Positions 17,878-25,926 of a stretch of 44,773 nt of DNA are shown here, one piece after another. A program made the translations under genes and the position numbers. The notes below the pieces were generated by a model that searched no databases, had not been told where the DNA came from, and saw only the letters and a list, made by a program, of their open reading frames with translations. The first letter of the stretch is position 1. The number at the start of each line of letters is the position of its first letter. Source of the stretch: Myxococcota bacterium (GTDB taxonomy: Bacteria; Myxococcota_A; UBA796; JAJRTE01); NCBI GenBank assembly GCA_024278455.1, contig JAJRTE010000043.1, positions 1 to 44,773 on the forward strand, given 5' to 3'.

Positions 17878-19173
17878 ATGAAGAAGTCGAAAGTGGCCAT
17901 CCTCAAAACGTCGCCCCGAACCGTCTTTCGGGACTATCACGAACTCATGAACCTGGCCGGCTACCAGGAGGTCGTCGACAAGTCGGCCGATACGGCGCTC
18001 AAGGTCAACATTTCCTGGCATTTCTTCTTCCCTGGCGCGTCGACGGTGCCCTGGCAGCTCGACGGGGTGATTCGGGCCATGAAGGCCGATGGCTTCTCGA
18101 GCGACCTGATCCACGCATGCCACAACCGGACGGTTGTCATCGATGCCCATCTCGGTGAGCGGGAGAACAAGCAGATCGACGTGGTGCAGGCGCACGGTAT
18201 CCGCAACGTGCACCTGTACGAAGGGGAGGAATGGATCGATGTCCGCGAGGCCGTGGGCGAAACCGCGAAGTCGTTCCTGTGCCTCAACGATGTGTATCCG
18301 CACGGTTTTTCGATCCCGCGGCGTTTCGTCGGCGAGAACATCATCCACCTGCCGACGGTCAAGACACATGTCTTCACGACAACGACCGGCGCGATGAAGA
18401 ACGCCTTCGGTGGGTTGCTCAACGAGCGCAGGCACTGGACCCACCCGGTCATCCACGAGACGCTCGTCGACTTGCTGATGATTCAGAAAAAGATCCACAA
18501 GGGCGTCTTCGCGGTCATGGACGGCACGTTTGCCGGGGACGGTCCCGGACCGCGCTGCATGATGCCACATAGCAAGAATGTGATTCTGGCCTCGTCCGAC
18601 CAGGTGGCCATCGACGCCGTGGCTGCCAAGATCATGGGCTTCGACCCGTTGCAGGATCTCAAATACGTGAGGCTCGCCCACGACATGGGCCTCGGCTGTG
18701 GGGACGTTCGGGAGATCGACATCGTGGGAGACGTCAAGGCGGCTCGAGAAAACTGGCGGTTCGAAGGTCCCTTCCGGAAGATGACGTTCGCGTCCAGGAA
18801 TCAGCATCGCATCTACTGGGGGCCGCTGAAAAAGCCTCTCGAGTGGTCTCTCAAGACCTGGCTCGCCCCCTGGGCCTACCTCGCATCCGTGACCTACCAT
18901 GACATGTTTTGGTACCCCATGTACGCCAAGGACCGGATTGCCTCGGTGCTTGAAAGCGAGTGGGGCCGGCTGTTCGCGAACTGGGGCAACCTCGAGACGG
19001 ACGACGCGGGGTTCCTCGATGTCGGCCCGGCCAGCGTGGAGCTGAAACGCGCGGGACTGGAACACTTCCTGGAGGGTCTGCGCCTCCTGGGCATGGCCGT
19101 GGTCGAGTCTCCTGAGTTCAGTGCCCGCAAGCGCAGGCGCCGGCACGCCGGTGGACACGACGGCAACCTCTAG
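17878..19173 (+). CDS. DUF362 domain protein without iron-sulfur cysteines
   Basis: This protein of 431 residues starts at ATG 17878 (MKKSKVAILKTSP), with GGAG about 11 bases upstream; the frame opens earlier, but that extension has no ribosome site. Residues about 1-290 match DUF362: VKVNISWHF-like beta strand (ALKVNISWHFFFPGAS), then IIHLPTVKTHVFTTTTGAMK and ASSDQVAIDAVAAKIMGF. Many DUF362 proteins carry ferredoxin-type CxxCxxC motifs; here the few cysteines are scattered and no cluster motif is present, so electron transfer is unlikely. The C-terminal 140 residues are specific to this subgroup and have aromatic segments that may touch the membrane. Function is unknown. Its own promoter candidate suggests it may be read separately from the DUF2723 gene. 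Confidence 0.82.
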   Translation: MKKSKVAILKTSPRTVFRDYHELMNLAGYQEVVDKSADTALKVNISWHFFFPGASTVPWQLDGVIRAMKADGFSSDLIHACHNRTVVIDAHLGERENKQIDVVQAHGIRNVHLYEGEEWIDVREAVGETAKSFLCLNDVYPHGFSIPRRFVGENIIHLPTVKTHVFTTTTGAMKNAFGGLLNERRHWTHPVIHETLVDLLMIQKKIHKGVFAVMDGTFAGDGPGPRCMMPHSKNVILASSDQVAIDAVAAKIMGFDPLQDLKYVRLAHDMGLGCGDVREIDIVGDVKAARENWRFEGPFRKMTFASRNQHRIYWGPLKKPLEWSLKTWLAPWAYLASVTYHDMFWYPMYAKDRIASVLESEWGRLFANWGNLETDDAGFLDVGPASVELKRAGLEHFLEGLRLLGMAVVESPEFSARKRRRRHAGGHDGNL

Positions 19174-19253
19174 CCTCCTCAGCACATCCGCGCAGCCACT
19201 GCTCGGCCCGGATCGCGCCGGCCGGCTATCCCATCGATCGACCCTTGCGCCGG

Positions 19254-19281
19254 TTGCGCCCCGGTCCTGGAGTGCTATAAT
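19254..19281 (+). promoter_or_regulatory. Candidate promoter of the lipoprotein-membrane protein pair
   Basis: A perfect TATAAT at 19276-19281 has TTGCGC at 19254-19259, with 16 bases between them. The start codon follows 46 bases after the -10 element and has its own GGAGG site, so the leader would be about 39 bases. Confidence 0.5.
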
Positions 19282-19326
19282 GGCAACAGTTGTCGCGTTG
19301 GCTCTTGCTCTGGAGGCGGACTGACC

Positions 19327-20256
19327 ATGTGTGCGTGGATCGCAAATCGTGTAGATGAGTCGGCCAGGGTTCTCCGCGTTGCCACGGTGAGCCTGGCCCT
19401 GTCCTTCGGCCTCACGGGTTGCCTGCAGCAGGAAGACCTCTCCGCGGACGTGTTGACCTCTTTCGAGGAACCCACTCCCGGGGTGGGGGCGTCGGTCGGG
19501 CCGGCTGAACACGTCACCGTGGAACATCACGCCATGCCGGCCGGGGCGGCTGCGAACGCTGCAATCGAGGGCATGGCGCCGGGGGAGGGCGGTCGTGGTG
19601 GCTCGAGCGAGGGGGGGGCGCACGTGGCGGAGTCGGGTGCTGGGGCGGCGAGCGAGAAGGCCTCCGTGCAGGTTGCGCCGGCGACGGAAGGCTCTGCGGC
19701 GGCTTCCGGGGAGACCGTGGCGGCGGAGCCTGCGGCGGGAGTCCCCGAATTCCACCCGCACCGGGAGATGCCGCCTGGGTATGGGAGCAGTCTGCCGCCG
19801 GATCCTCAGCCCGAAGAGGTCCCTCCACCGGTGGTCGAGGAGGTTCCACCGGGGGCATCGGCGCCGGGAGAACCCGAAAAGGTCAGGCCTGCCGTGCTGT
19901 CGCCGTTCGAGCGGGAGTTCGAGGGGCAGAAGTTCATCACGGTGAGTGGCACCATCAGCTACGACGGTGACCGGGCCACGACGGTGGACATCGACTGTTT
20001 CGTCACCGACACGTCGAGTCGAGCGGGTCGCAAGCTCGTCAACAAGGTGAAGGTGGAAGGTCCGGGCGCCTACACGATGAAGGTACCGGCCGACTACGGC
20101 GAGTTGCATGTCACCGCGTTCATGGACCTGGAGAACAACGGCCCGGACAGCAGAGACCCGCAGGGAAGCTATGAGCACAACCCCCTCGAGATAGAGGACA
20201 AGGACATCGAGAACGTGGACATCGTGCTAAGATCTCCCGCGGGCAGTGCACAATGA
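19327..20256 (+). CDS. Lipoprotein with Pro/Glu/Gly linker and C-terminal beta domain
   Basis: This protein of 309 residues starts at ATG 19327 behind GGAGGCGG. A lipoprotein signal ends in SFGLTGC (Cys about residue 36). Residues about 40-195 are a low-complexity linker rich in Ala, Glu, Gly and Pro, probably unstructured and long enough to reach across the periplasm. The C-terminal 110 residues form a compact beta domain (FITVSGTISYDGDRATTVDI, AYTMKVPADYGELHVTAFMD, DLENNGPDSRDPQGSY) resembling carboxypeptidase-regulatory-like or starch-binding-like beta sandwiches, with an acidic loop that may bind a metal. The stop codon overlaps the start of the next gene (ATGA), so the two proteins are likely made together and may act together. 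The family is not recognised by name. Confidence 0.75.
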   Translation: MCAWIANRVDESARVLRVATVSLALSFGLTGCLQQEDLSADVLTSFEEPTPGVGASVGPAEHVTVEHHAMPAGAAANAAIEGMAPGEGGRGGSSEGGAHVAESGAGAASEKASVQVAPATEGSAAASGETVAAEPAAGVPEFHPHREMPPGYGSSLPPDPQPEEVPPPVVEEVPPGASAPGEPEKVRPAVLSPFEREFEGQKFITVSGTISYDGDRATTVDIDCFVTDTSSRAGRKLVNKVKVEGPGAYTMKVPADYGELHVTAFMDLENNGPDSRDPQGSYEHNPLEIEDKDIENVDIVLRSPAGSAQ

Positions 20257-22073
20257 CGCTCGATCCGGGCGACACCAAGCCTCCTGGTCGCCTCCTGACC
20301 CGCATGCGTGCCGGTTTCCATCATGCCGGACCCTTCGCGTTGCTCTACGGCTTCTACCTGTTTCTGGCAGTGGGGTGCTACCTGCCGGCGCTTCACAGGC
20401 TCGATACCGCCCTGATAGGGAAGCCCGGAAGCGACGTCCTGCGGAACGTGTGGGGCTTCTGGTGGTTCAAGGCGATGATCGTGGAGCGGTTTCGGTTGCC
20501 CGCGTTCACGACCTACCTGAACTTTCCGAGGGGCATGACCATCCTCGTGATCGACCCCTTGAACTGTCTCCTCAGCATACCGTTGCAACTGGCCGTCGGG
20601 CTCCCGGCAGCCTACAATCTCTACATTATCGCTGTCGTCGCATTCAGCGCATTTGCCGCGTTCCTGTTCGCTCGACACGTGACCGGATCGACTGCGGCGA
20701 GCATTGTTGCCGGCGTCATCTACGGGTTCGCCCCCTACGTGCTCTCCGGGTCGATCGCCGGCAATTCGGAAGTGGTCAACGTGGGGTGGATCCCGCTGTT
20801 CCTGATGTACTTTCATCGGTCGCTGATCGGTGGAAGGCCTCGAGACGGGTGGCTGGCGGGTTTGTTCCTGGTCTGCACGACGGCGACGAGCTGGTACTAC
20901 GGGTACATCGTCAGCTTGTTCGCCGTCCTGTACGTGATGGGTTTCCTGGCGATTCAGCTCGTGCGGCGGCGGCCAGTCGGACGGTCTATCACGTCGCTGG
21001 GGCGGGCGCTCTTGCTGTTCACGGTCTTCAGTGCGGTGATGTTCGGGCTGTACCGCGACATACTGCCGAGCGTGGAGCGGAGCACGGCGCAGGTCGCCTA
21101 CGACCGATGGACGACGCTGGCCGGGAATGCGGTGAACCTGTGGGAGGTCTACCAGCCTGCGCCGGACCGGTGGGATCGTCCCTCCCTGTACCATCTTCCC
21201 GCGGTGGTGCTGCTTGCGCTGGTGCCGGCCCTGCTGCTGGGTTTCCGGCGGGCCTGGTCGTGGGCGTTGATGGGGATCCTCGCGCTTCTCCTGGCCATGT
21301 CGGTCAAGGTCCAGACCTATCCGCCGGAATGGCAGCCGTCAGTGTGGCGTCTTTTCGAGACGTTGACCACGGTGAGCAGCCGCCTTTACCGGTTGTTCCT
21401 CGAGCTGCCTCTGAGCGGCATGCTGAGGTTTCCGGCCCGGTTCATCGTCATTGCCAACCTTGCGGTGGCGGTCGTGATTGCCAGTGGTCTGCAGCGGGTT
21501 TTCCTCGAGCGGGGCAGGCTTCGCCTGGTCTGGATTCCGGTCTCCCTGGTCCTCGCGTTGGGGTTGACGAGGCAATCGTTGACCATCTCCCGGTTTCATG
21601 AGATGTTCGCCATGACGGAGACGTCGTGCCCGGAGTATGTCTCGGCCATTGCCGAAGACCCGGATTGGGTCGGCGTGGCCAACCTGCCCACCAACCTGCA
21701 AGGGGGGATGCAGCTCTACTACCAGACGATTCACCAGAAGCCCCTGATCAACTATGTGGACTTCGTGACGTCGAGGTTGTACTTCATCAACGAACACCAG
21801 ATCCCGCTGTCGTTGTCGGATGGGTTGTATGGCATGCACCGTCGCGGGTTCGATCCAGCCACGGAGCGGTTTCCCGACACCGTGCCGGACTGGCCGTCCC
21901 CGGACAAGCTCGAGCAGGAACTGGCGTTGATGAAGCGGTTCGGATTGCGCTACATCGTGGTGGAACGGACGTTGTTCAAGGAGGAGAGCCTCGAGGCGTT
22001 CGAGGCGTTGTTCGCCCCGTTCGTGGAGGCGGTGTCGAGGACGGAGACGGTGGACCTCTACCGGTTGCGTTGA
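20253..22073 (+). CDS. Polytopic GT-C-like membrane protein (first of two relatives)
   Basis: This 606-residue protein has about eleven to twelve membrane helices in residues 20-435, with a first periplasmic loop that carries acidic and aromatic residues (LIGKPGSDVLRNVWGFWWFK), as in GT-C-fold glycosyltransferases and YfhO-like proteins. The C-terminal 170 residues are soluble and contain YYQTIHQKPLINYVDF. The gene 22162-24201 encodes a relative with the same layout, including a GGWLWRYWFMKLE loop at the same place and NYYQVIHQKKLFRG near the end. The overlap with the lipoprotein gene (ATGA at 20253) implies coupled translation. It probably works at the outer face of the inner membrane on a lipid-linked sugar or glycan; this is inferred from the fold-like layout and the DUF2723 neighbour, not shown. 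Confidence 0.75.
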   Translation: MTLDPGDTKPPGRLLTRMRAGFHHAGPFALLYGFYLFLAVGCYLPALHRLDTALIGKPGSDVLRNVWGFWWFKAMIVERFRLPAFTTYLNFPRGMTILVIDPLNCLLSIPLQLAVGLPAAYNLYIIAVVAFSAFAAFLFARHVTGSTAASIVAGVIYGFAPYVLSGSIAGNSEVVNVGWIPLFLMYFHRSLIGGRPRDGWLAGLFLVCTTATSWYYGYIVSLFAVLYVMGFLAIQLVRRRPVGRSITSLGRALLLFTVFSAVMFGLYRDILPSVERSTAQVAYDRWTTLAGNAVNLWEVYQPAPDRWDRPSLYHLPAVVLLALVPALLLGFRRAWSWALMGILALLLAMSVKVQTYPPEWQPSVWRLFETLTTVSSRLYRLFLELPLSGMLRFPARFIVIANLAVAVVIASGLQRVFLERGRLRLVWIPVSLVLALGLTRQSLTISRFHEMFAMTETSCPEYVSAIAEDPDWVGVANLPTNLQGGMQLYYQTIHQKPLINYVDFVTSRLYFINEHQIPLSLSDGLYGMHRRGFDPATERFPDTVPDWPSPDKLEQELALMKRFGLRYIVVERTLFKEESLEAFEALFAPFVEAVSRTETVDLYRLR

Positions 22074-22161
22074 CCCAGGGCGTGGACGCGGGCGTGGGGC
22101 TGTGCCGTGCGCTGTCGAGACGCCGGCGGGCGGAGGTCGGCCTCGAGGAGTGGTGTCTGGC

Positions 22162-24201
22162 ATGGTCGGTGTGGACAATGGCAGCCCTCGAGTTCGCCGG
22201 AGCGTCGTGGTCGTTCTGGTCGTGCTCTATGCCATCATGGCGGGAGCAGCGCTTTACCCGGTCCCGCTGGCGATCGGGGACCGCATCGTCGGTGGCGGGG
22301 AACTGGGCGGGTGGCTGTGGCGCTACTGGTTCATGAAGCTCGAGCTGACGGCGTTGTGGGCCGAGACCTGGCGCCACCCTGTGACCTTTTTCTTGCAGGT
22401 CATCTCGCTCGGGCGGTTCCCGGAGACGGGAAATATCGCCGACCTGTACCTGCTTTCCCTGCCTCTCGAAGCGTTGTTCGGCCATCCGGCCTACTACAAC
22501 GTGAAATGCGTGCTCATCCTGGTGCTGAACGGGCTTGCCGGATATGCGTTGGCCCGGCACTTCACGCCGTCCAGGGCGCTGGGATTCCTTGGCGGAACCG
22601 TCGCGGCGTTCAACAGCTTCGTGTTCCTCGAGCTGTACCAGTCCGGGCTGCGCCAGGCGATTCTCTGGTGGTTGCTGCTCGCCGTTCTCTACCTGGAGCG
22701 GGTGCTCGAGGCCGGACGGAGGCGGGACGCGGTGCTTGGCGGCCTCTGCTTCGGGCTGACCGCCGGATTCTACTGGTTCTACGGGTTGTTTCTGGCCATG
22801 TATGCCGTGGCACGTGTGTTGGCCGGTGGCAGGCAGGTGTTCAAGTCGGAGAGGCGGACTCGGATCCTGGTGGCAGCGGTCCTGCTGGCGGCCATCGGGC
22901 TGGCTATCGCCTATGTCTTCGCCTACCCCTACATCTACATCGAGACCGACCACACCGGCAATCTGCCGGAGGTGCAGTGGTTTGCCCCGTTTCCAGACCT
23001 GGATGAACTGCTCAACGCGCCGCTGACTCCCCACACGCTGGAAGAGAACCTGATCGCATCGCTGGCTCGAGTTCTTGTCAGTTCGTGGACCCTGGACTAC
23101 CTGTGGAACCCGTTGCATCCCCGGAACGTGCCTGTCGTCCTGTCGGTGTTGGCTCTCGTTCCCGCCCTGGTCCGTATCCGTAGGGAATGGTTTTGGCTGC
23201 TCGTGACCCTGTTTTTCTGGCTGCATACGGGCGGGCCCTATCTCGAGACCGCCTTCGAGGGTGGGCAGCGGACCTACTACATGCTGGGCGATGGTCCTCT
23301 GAAGCTGCCCTACTACTACACGTTCCAGTATGTGCCCTTGATGAGCCGGCTGTTCGCCCCGTATCGTTCGGCGGCGATGGTTTGGCTCGGTCTGACCGTG
23401 CTGCTGGTGCGGAACCTGGAAGCGTTGAGGCTGCGCCTCGGTTCCCGCGGCAAGATCGTGCCCGTGCTGTGTGGTGTCCTGGTCCCCATCTACCTGGGCC
23501 AGTATTTCCTCGATGAAGCCATCGTTCGTTGGCTCGATCCGGACGAACGGGGATTCTCGGGGCGGGGGCTGCCGGTCGAGAGCAGTGTGATGAGTGTGCA
23601 TCCGTTCTACCGCGCACTCGCCCGAGAGCCGGGACAGATCGGGGTGATCGAGGTACCTGTGCGGGAGCAGCAGGACCTGGTGAACTACTACCAGGTGATT
23701 CATCAGAAGAAACTATTCAGGGGGTGGGCGCTTCCCGGCGCTCTGCCGCCTGCGCTCCGGTACAAGCACAGGTCGGACAAGCCCGCGACACGCCGCCTCA
23801 TGTGGATCGTCGAGCCGGACACCCCTGCCCGGAATTCCTTCGCCGAAGCGCTCGAGCAGTTGAACCGGCCGCCATACGTGCTTCGGGGCTATACCTCGCG
23901 GGACAGGGACGAGTTGGGTCGCCGTGGCTTCAAGTACCTGGTGCTGCACGAACGTGGCTGCTACATGTTGCTGCCCTCGAGGGGCCGTGCCCTGTACGAA
24001 ACCCTCAGACGCCGGCTCGGCAAGCACCTGGGGCAGTCCAAGGAGTTCGTGGAACTGATCGCGCCGGAGGACCCGGAGTTTGGGAAAGTCGACGCAGGCG
24101 TGCTCGGAGAGTGGGCGTCCAGTGCGCTCCCCGATGTGGCCCACCCGCCTTCGAGATTCCGGATGACCGTATTTCGCGTCCCGGGCTATGAACGCCGCTA
24201 G
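22162..24201 (+). CDS. Polytopic GT-C-like membrane protein (second of two relatives)
   Basis: The protein has 679 residues when started at ATG 22162 (GAGGAG lies 11 bases upstream); a GTG at 22102 in the same frame would add 20 residues without membrane character. About eleven membrane helices span residues 12-440 (RSVVVVLVVLYAIMAGAALY first). The first outside loop, GDRIVGGGELGGWLWRYWFM, parallels GKPGSDVLRNVWGFWWFK in the preceding protein, and YYQVIHQKK parallels YYQTIHQKP, so the two genes are old duplicates that have diverged strongly. The C-terminal domain (about 440-679) is soluble. The same glycan-related role is inferred. It ends the five-gene run; base composition falls sharply after it. 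Confidence 0.75.
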   Translation: MVGVDNGSPRVRRSVVVVLVVLYAIMAGAALYPVPLAIGDRIVGGGELGGWLWRYWFMKLELTALWAETWRHPVTFFLQVISLGRFPETGNIADLYLLSLPLEALFGHPAYYNVKCVLILVLNGLAGYALARHFTPSRALGFLGGTVAAFNSFVFLELYQSGLRQAILWWLLLAVLYLERVLEAGRRRDAVLGGLCFGLTAGFYWFYGLFLAMYAVARVLAGGRQVFKSERRTRILVAAVLLAAIGLAIAYVFAYPYIYIETDHTGNLPEVQWFAPFPDLDELLNAPLTPHTLEENLIASLARVLVSSWTLDYLWNPLHPRNVPVVLSVLALVPALVRIRREWFWLLVTLFFWLHTGGPYLETAFEGGQRTYYMLGDGPLKLPYYYTFQYVPLMSRLFAPYRSAAMVWLGLTVLLVRNLEALRLRLGSRGKIVPVLCGVLVPIYLGQYFLDEAIVRWLDPDERGFSGRGLPVESSVMSVHPFYRALAREPGQIGVIEVPVREQQDLVNYYQVIHQKKLFRGWALPGALPPALRYKHRSDKPATRRLMWIVEPDTPARNSFAEALEQLNRPPYVLRGYTSRDRDELGRRGFKYLVLHERGCYMLLPSRGRALYETLRRRLGKHLGQSKEFVELIAPEDPEFGKVDAGVLGEWASSALPDVAHPPSRFRMTVFRVPGYERR

Positions 24202-24497
24202 GCCGGATTCCTCACCAGCCCAATCTGAATTGGTAACCTGCGCAAGGGGATGGATGGCGCCGGACTGCGCTGACTTGACGTGATTGCGCTGTCAACTGTG
24301 ATCATTTGCATAGGGGGTTGAAAGGAAGCAGCGGAGCATTGATCACATCCCTGGGTCCGGCAAGAATGGCTGAGGTGGGGCGCGCAATCCGCTTTGCCCT
24401 TGATCTCTGAGATATAACAGGCAATCTGTCAGTCCACCTGGACGGTTTTCCGCCACGCATCACACCGCCAGGAGACTTCAGCGTTGGACGCACAGAG

Positions 24498-25418
24498 ATG
24501 GAGATGACCGTGATCAACAGGATACACCTTGCGGACAACCTCGATGTCCTTCGTGCCATGCCCGAAGGGTCGGTGGACCTGGTCTATGTCGACCCACCCT
24601 TCAATACCGGGAAGCGGCAGGAGAGGCGGCGCATGAAGGTCGTCCATGACGAAGAAGGAGGGGACCGTGTTGGCTACCAGGGCAAGCGATACCGGACAGT
24701 CGATCTGGGGACATCTGGTTGGGACGACGCTTTTGACGACTTCATCGCGTTCCTGGCGCCCCGTCTTCGGGAGGCCCATCGCGTGCTCAAGGCAGATGGC
24801 AGCCTTTTCCTTCATATCGACTACCGTGAAGTCCACTACTGCAAGGTGGTGCTTGATCGGATCTTCGGTCGAGACTGCTTCCAGAATGAGATCATCTGGG
24901 CCTACGACTATGGCGCCCGTACCAGGAAGAAGTGGTCCGCCAAGCACGACAACATTCTCTGGTACACGCGCGATCCCAAGGACTACACATTCAATTTCGA
25001 CGAGATGGACCGTATTCCCTACATGGCCCCAGGACTCGTTGGGAAAGAAAAGGCTGCCCGTGGAAAGACCCCGACCGACGTGTGGTGGCACACCATTGTG
25101 TCCCCCAACGGAAAGGAGAAGACCGGCTACGCGACCCAAAAGCCGCTTGGTATCCTGGATCGCATCGTCAAGGTGCACTCGAGGCCCGGGGATCTCGTCA
25201 TGGACTTCTTTGCAGGTAGCGGAACAACGGGCGAATCCGCCGCCCGGCACGGTCGCCACTTCATCCTCGTCGACAGCAATCCCGAGGCCCTCGCCGTCAT
25301 GGCGCGGCGCTTCGACGGTGTCGAGGGAATCGAATGGGTGGGATTCGATCCGGCACCGTATCAGGAGCGAGAGAAGGACCAGAGTCTTTTCGCGGAACGA
25401 GCCGCCTTGGAGGGGTAA
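24498..25418 (+). CDS. Adenine-specific DNA methyltransferase, beta class
   Basis: This 306-residue protein has the catalytic motif IV DPPF at residues 32-35 (DLVYVDPPFNTG) and the S-adenosylmethionine-binding motif I FAGSGTTG near residue 239, with the catalytic motif first, which defines the beta class. TQKP, typical of this group, precedes motif I (GYATQKPLGILDRIV). The middle part (about 140-200) is the expected target-recognition region. It should methylate adenine N6, or possibly cytosine N4, at an unknown site. Start ATG 24498 has no strong ribosome site; ATG 24504 is an alternative. No intact restriction endonuclease is next to it, so it is either an orphan enzyme or a survivor of a restriction system. 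The surrounding 24.2-26.35 kb is AT-richer than the rest of the window, which suggests transfer. Confidence 0.9.
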   Translation: MEMTVINRIHLADNLDVLRAMPEGSVDLVYVDPPFNTGKRQERRRMKVVHDEEGGDRVGYQGKRYRTVDLGTSGWDDAFDDFIAFLAPRLREAHRVLKADGSLFLHIDYREVHYCKVVLDRIFGRDCFQNEIIWAYDYGARTRKKWSAKHDNILWYTRDPKDYTFNFDEMDRIPYMAPGLVGKEKAARGKTPTDVWWHTIVSPNGKEKTGYATQKPLGILDRIVKVHSRPGDLVMDFFAGSGTTGESAARHGRHFILVDSNPEALAVMARRFDGVEGIEWVGFDPAPYQEREKDQSLFAERAALEG

Positions 25419-25423
25419 CCGAA

Positions 25424-25569
25424 TGCAACACAGAATCCCAGACACCGGGGTGCAGATACTCGAAGGCATTGCGCGTACGCAAAAGGACGATGGAACGCAG
25501 ATTGACATCCCCTCGAACGGTAACTACAATGTAGATATTGTCGCGTCCAGGTCCAGAAGTAGCCTGTGA
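25424..25569 (+). CDS. Small ORF of 48 residues between methyltransferase and mazE-mazF fusion
   Basis: The ORF starts five bases after the methyltransferase stop, and GGAGGGG, at a proper distance from its ATG, overlaps the methyltransferase end. Its stop TGA overlaps the GTG start of the next gene (GTGA). This tight packing suggests it is translated. The sequence starts MQHRIPDTGVQILEGIARTQ and ends in a Ser/Arg-rich tail (VDIVASRSRSSL). I recognise no family. It could be the start of a lost partner gene, such as a restriction endonuclease, cut short by a deletion, or an unrelated small protein. Confidence 0.45.
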
Positions 25570-25850
25570 GAGCATCTATCATTGGAATTGGGAATTCATG
25601 GGGGTTGCGTCTGCCAAAAGCAATCATCGAACATCGACATATTTCTACCATAATTGTAGCTCTTATGACTACCAAAGGCAGGAACTACCCCTTTCGGCTC
25701 TATTGTATTTTTCACGGCAAGAATGGACACGTCATGCTCGATCAGACAAGAGCAATAGACAAAGATAGAACGGTCAAGAAACTTGGCAAGATCAGCAAGA
25801 GGGTTCAGATGGAGGTGCTGCAAGTATTGCAAGAGATGTTCAATCCATGA
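25566..25850 (+). pseudogene. In-frame fusion of mazE start and mazF end (toxin-antitoxin remnant)
   Basis: This ORF of 94 residues starts at GTG 25566. Residues 1-22 (MRASIIGIGNSWGLRLPKAI) are the N-terminal SpoVT/AbrB-type DNA-binding strand of a MazE antitoxin. From residue about 24 on, the sequence is instead the middle and C terminus of a MazF endoribonuclease: HISTIIVALMTTKGRNYPFR, then GHVMLDQTRAIDKDRTVKKL and VLQVLQEMF, which are MazF family patterns. The rest of MazE and the first part of MazF, which carries the catalytic loop and arginine, are missing, and the frame is kept. The most likely history is one deletion joining the two genes of an operon. A toxin without its N-terminal part should be inactive; whether the fusion still does anything is unknown. 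Local GC is near 37-40 percent in the two 60-base lines I counted (25621 and 25861). Confidence 0.75.
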
Positions 25851-25926
25851 GCTTGATAGTGCAATAGAAATAATGACAAGCAGCATAACAATTAGATACG
25901 CCTGACCGCAAAGAAAGGAGGAAGCC

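Noticed and set aside
21845..21860. GGTTCGATCC resembling a tRNA T-arm
   Set aside because: It lies inside a membrane-protein gene and no cloverleaf can be folded around it.
24302..24559. Minus-strand ORF of 85 residues before the methyltransferase
   Set aside because: It overlaps the methyltransferase start, has no ribosome site and no recognisable family.
25884..25905. TAACAATT stretch resembling the start of an integron attC site
   Set aside because: No GTTRRRY end or inverted partner follows before the next gene starts.
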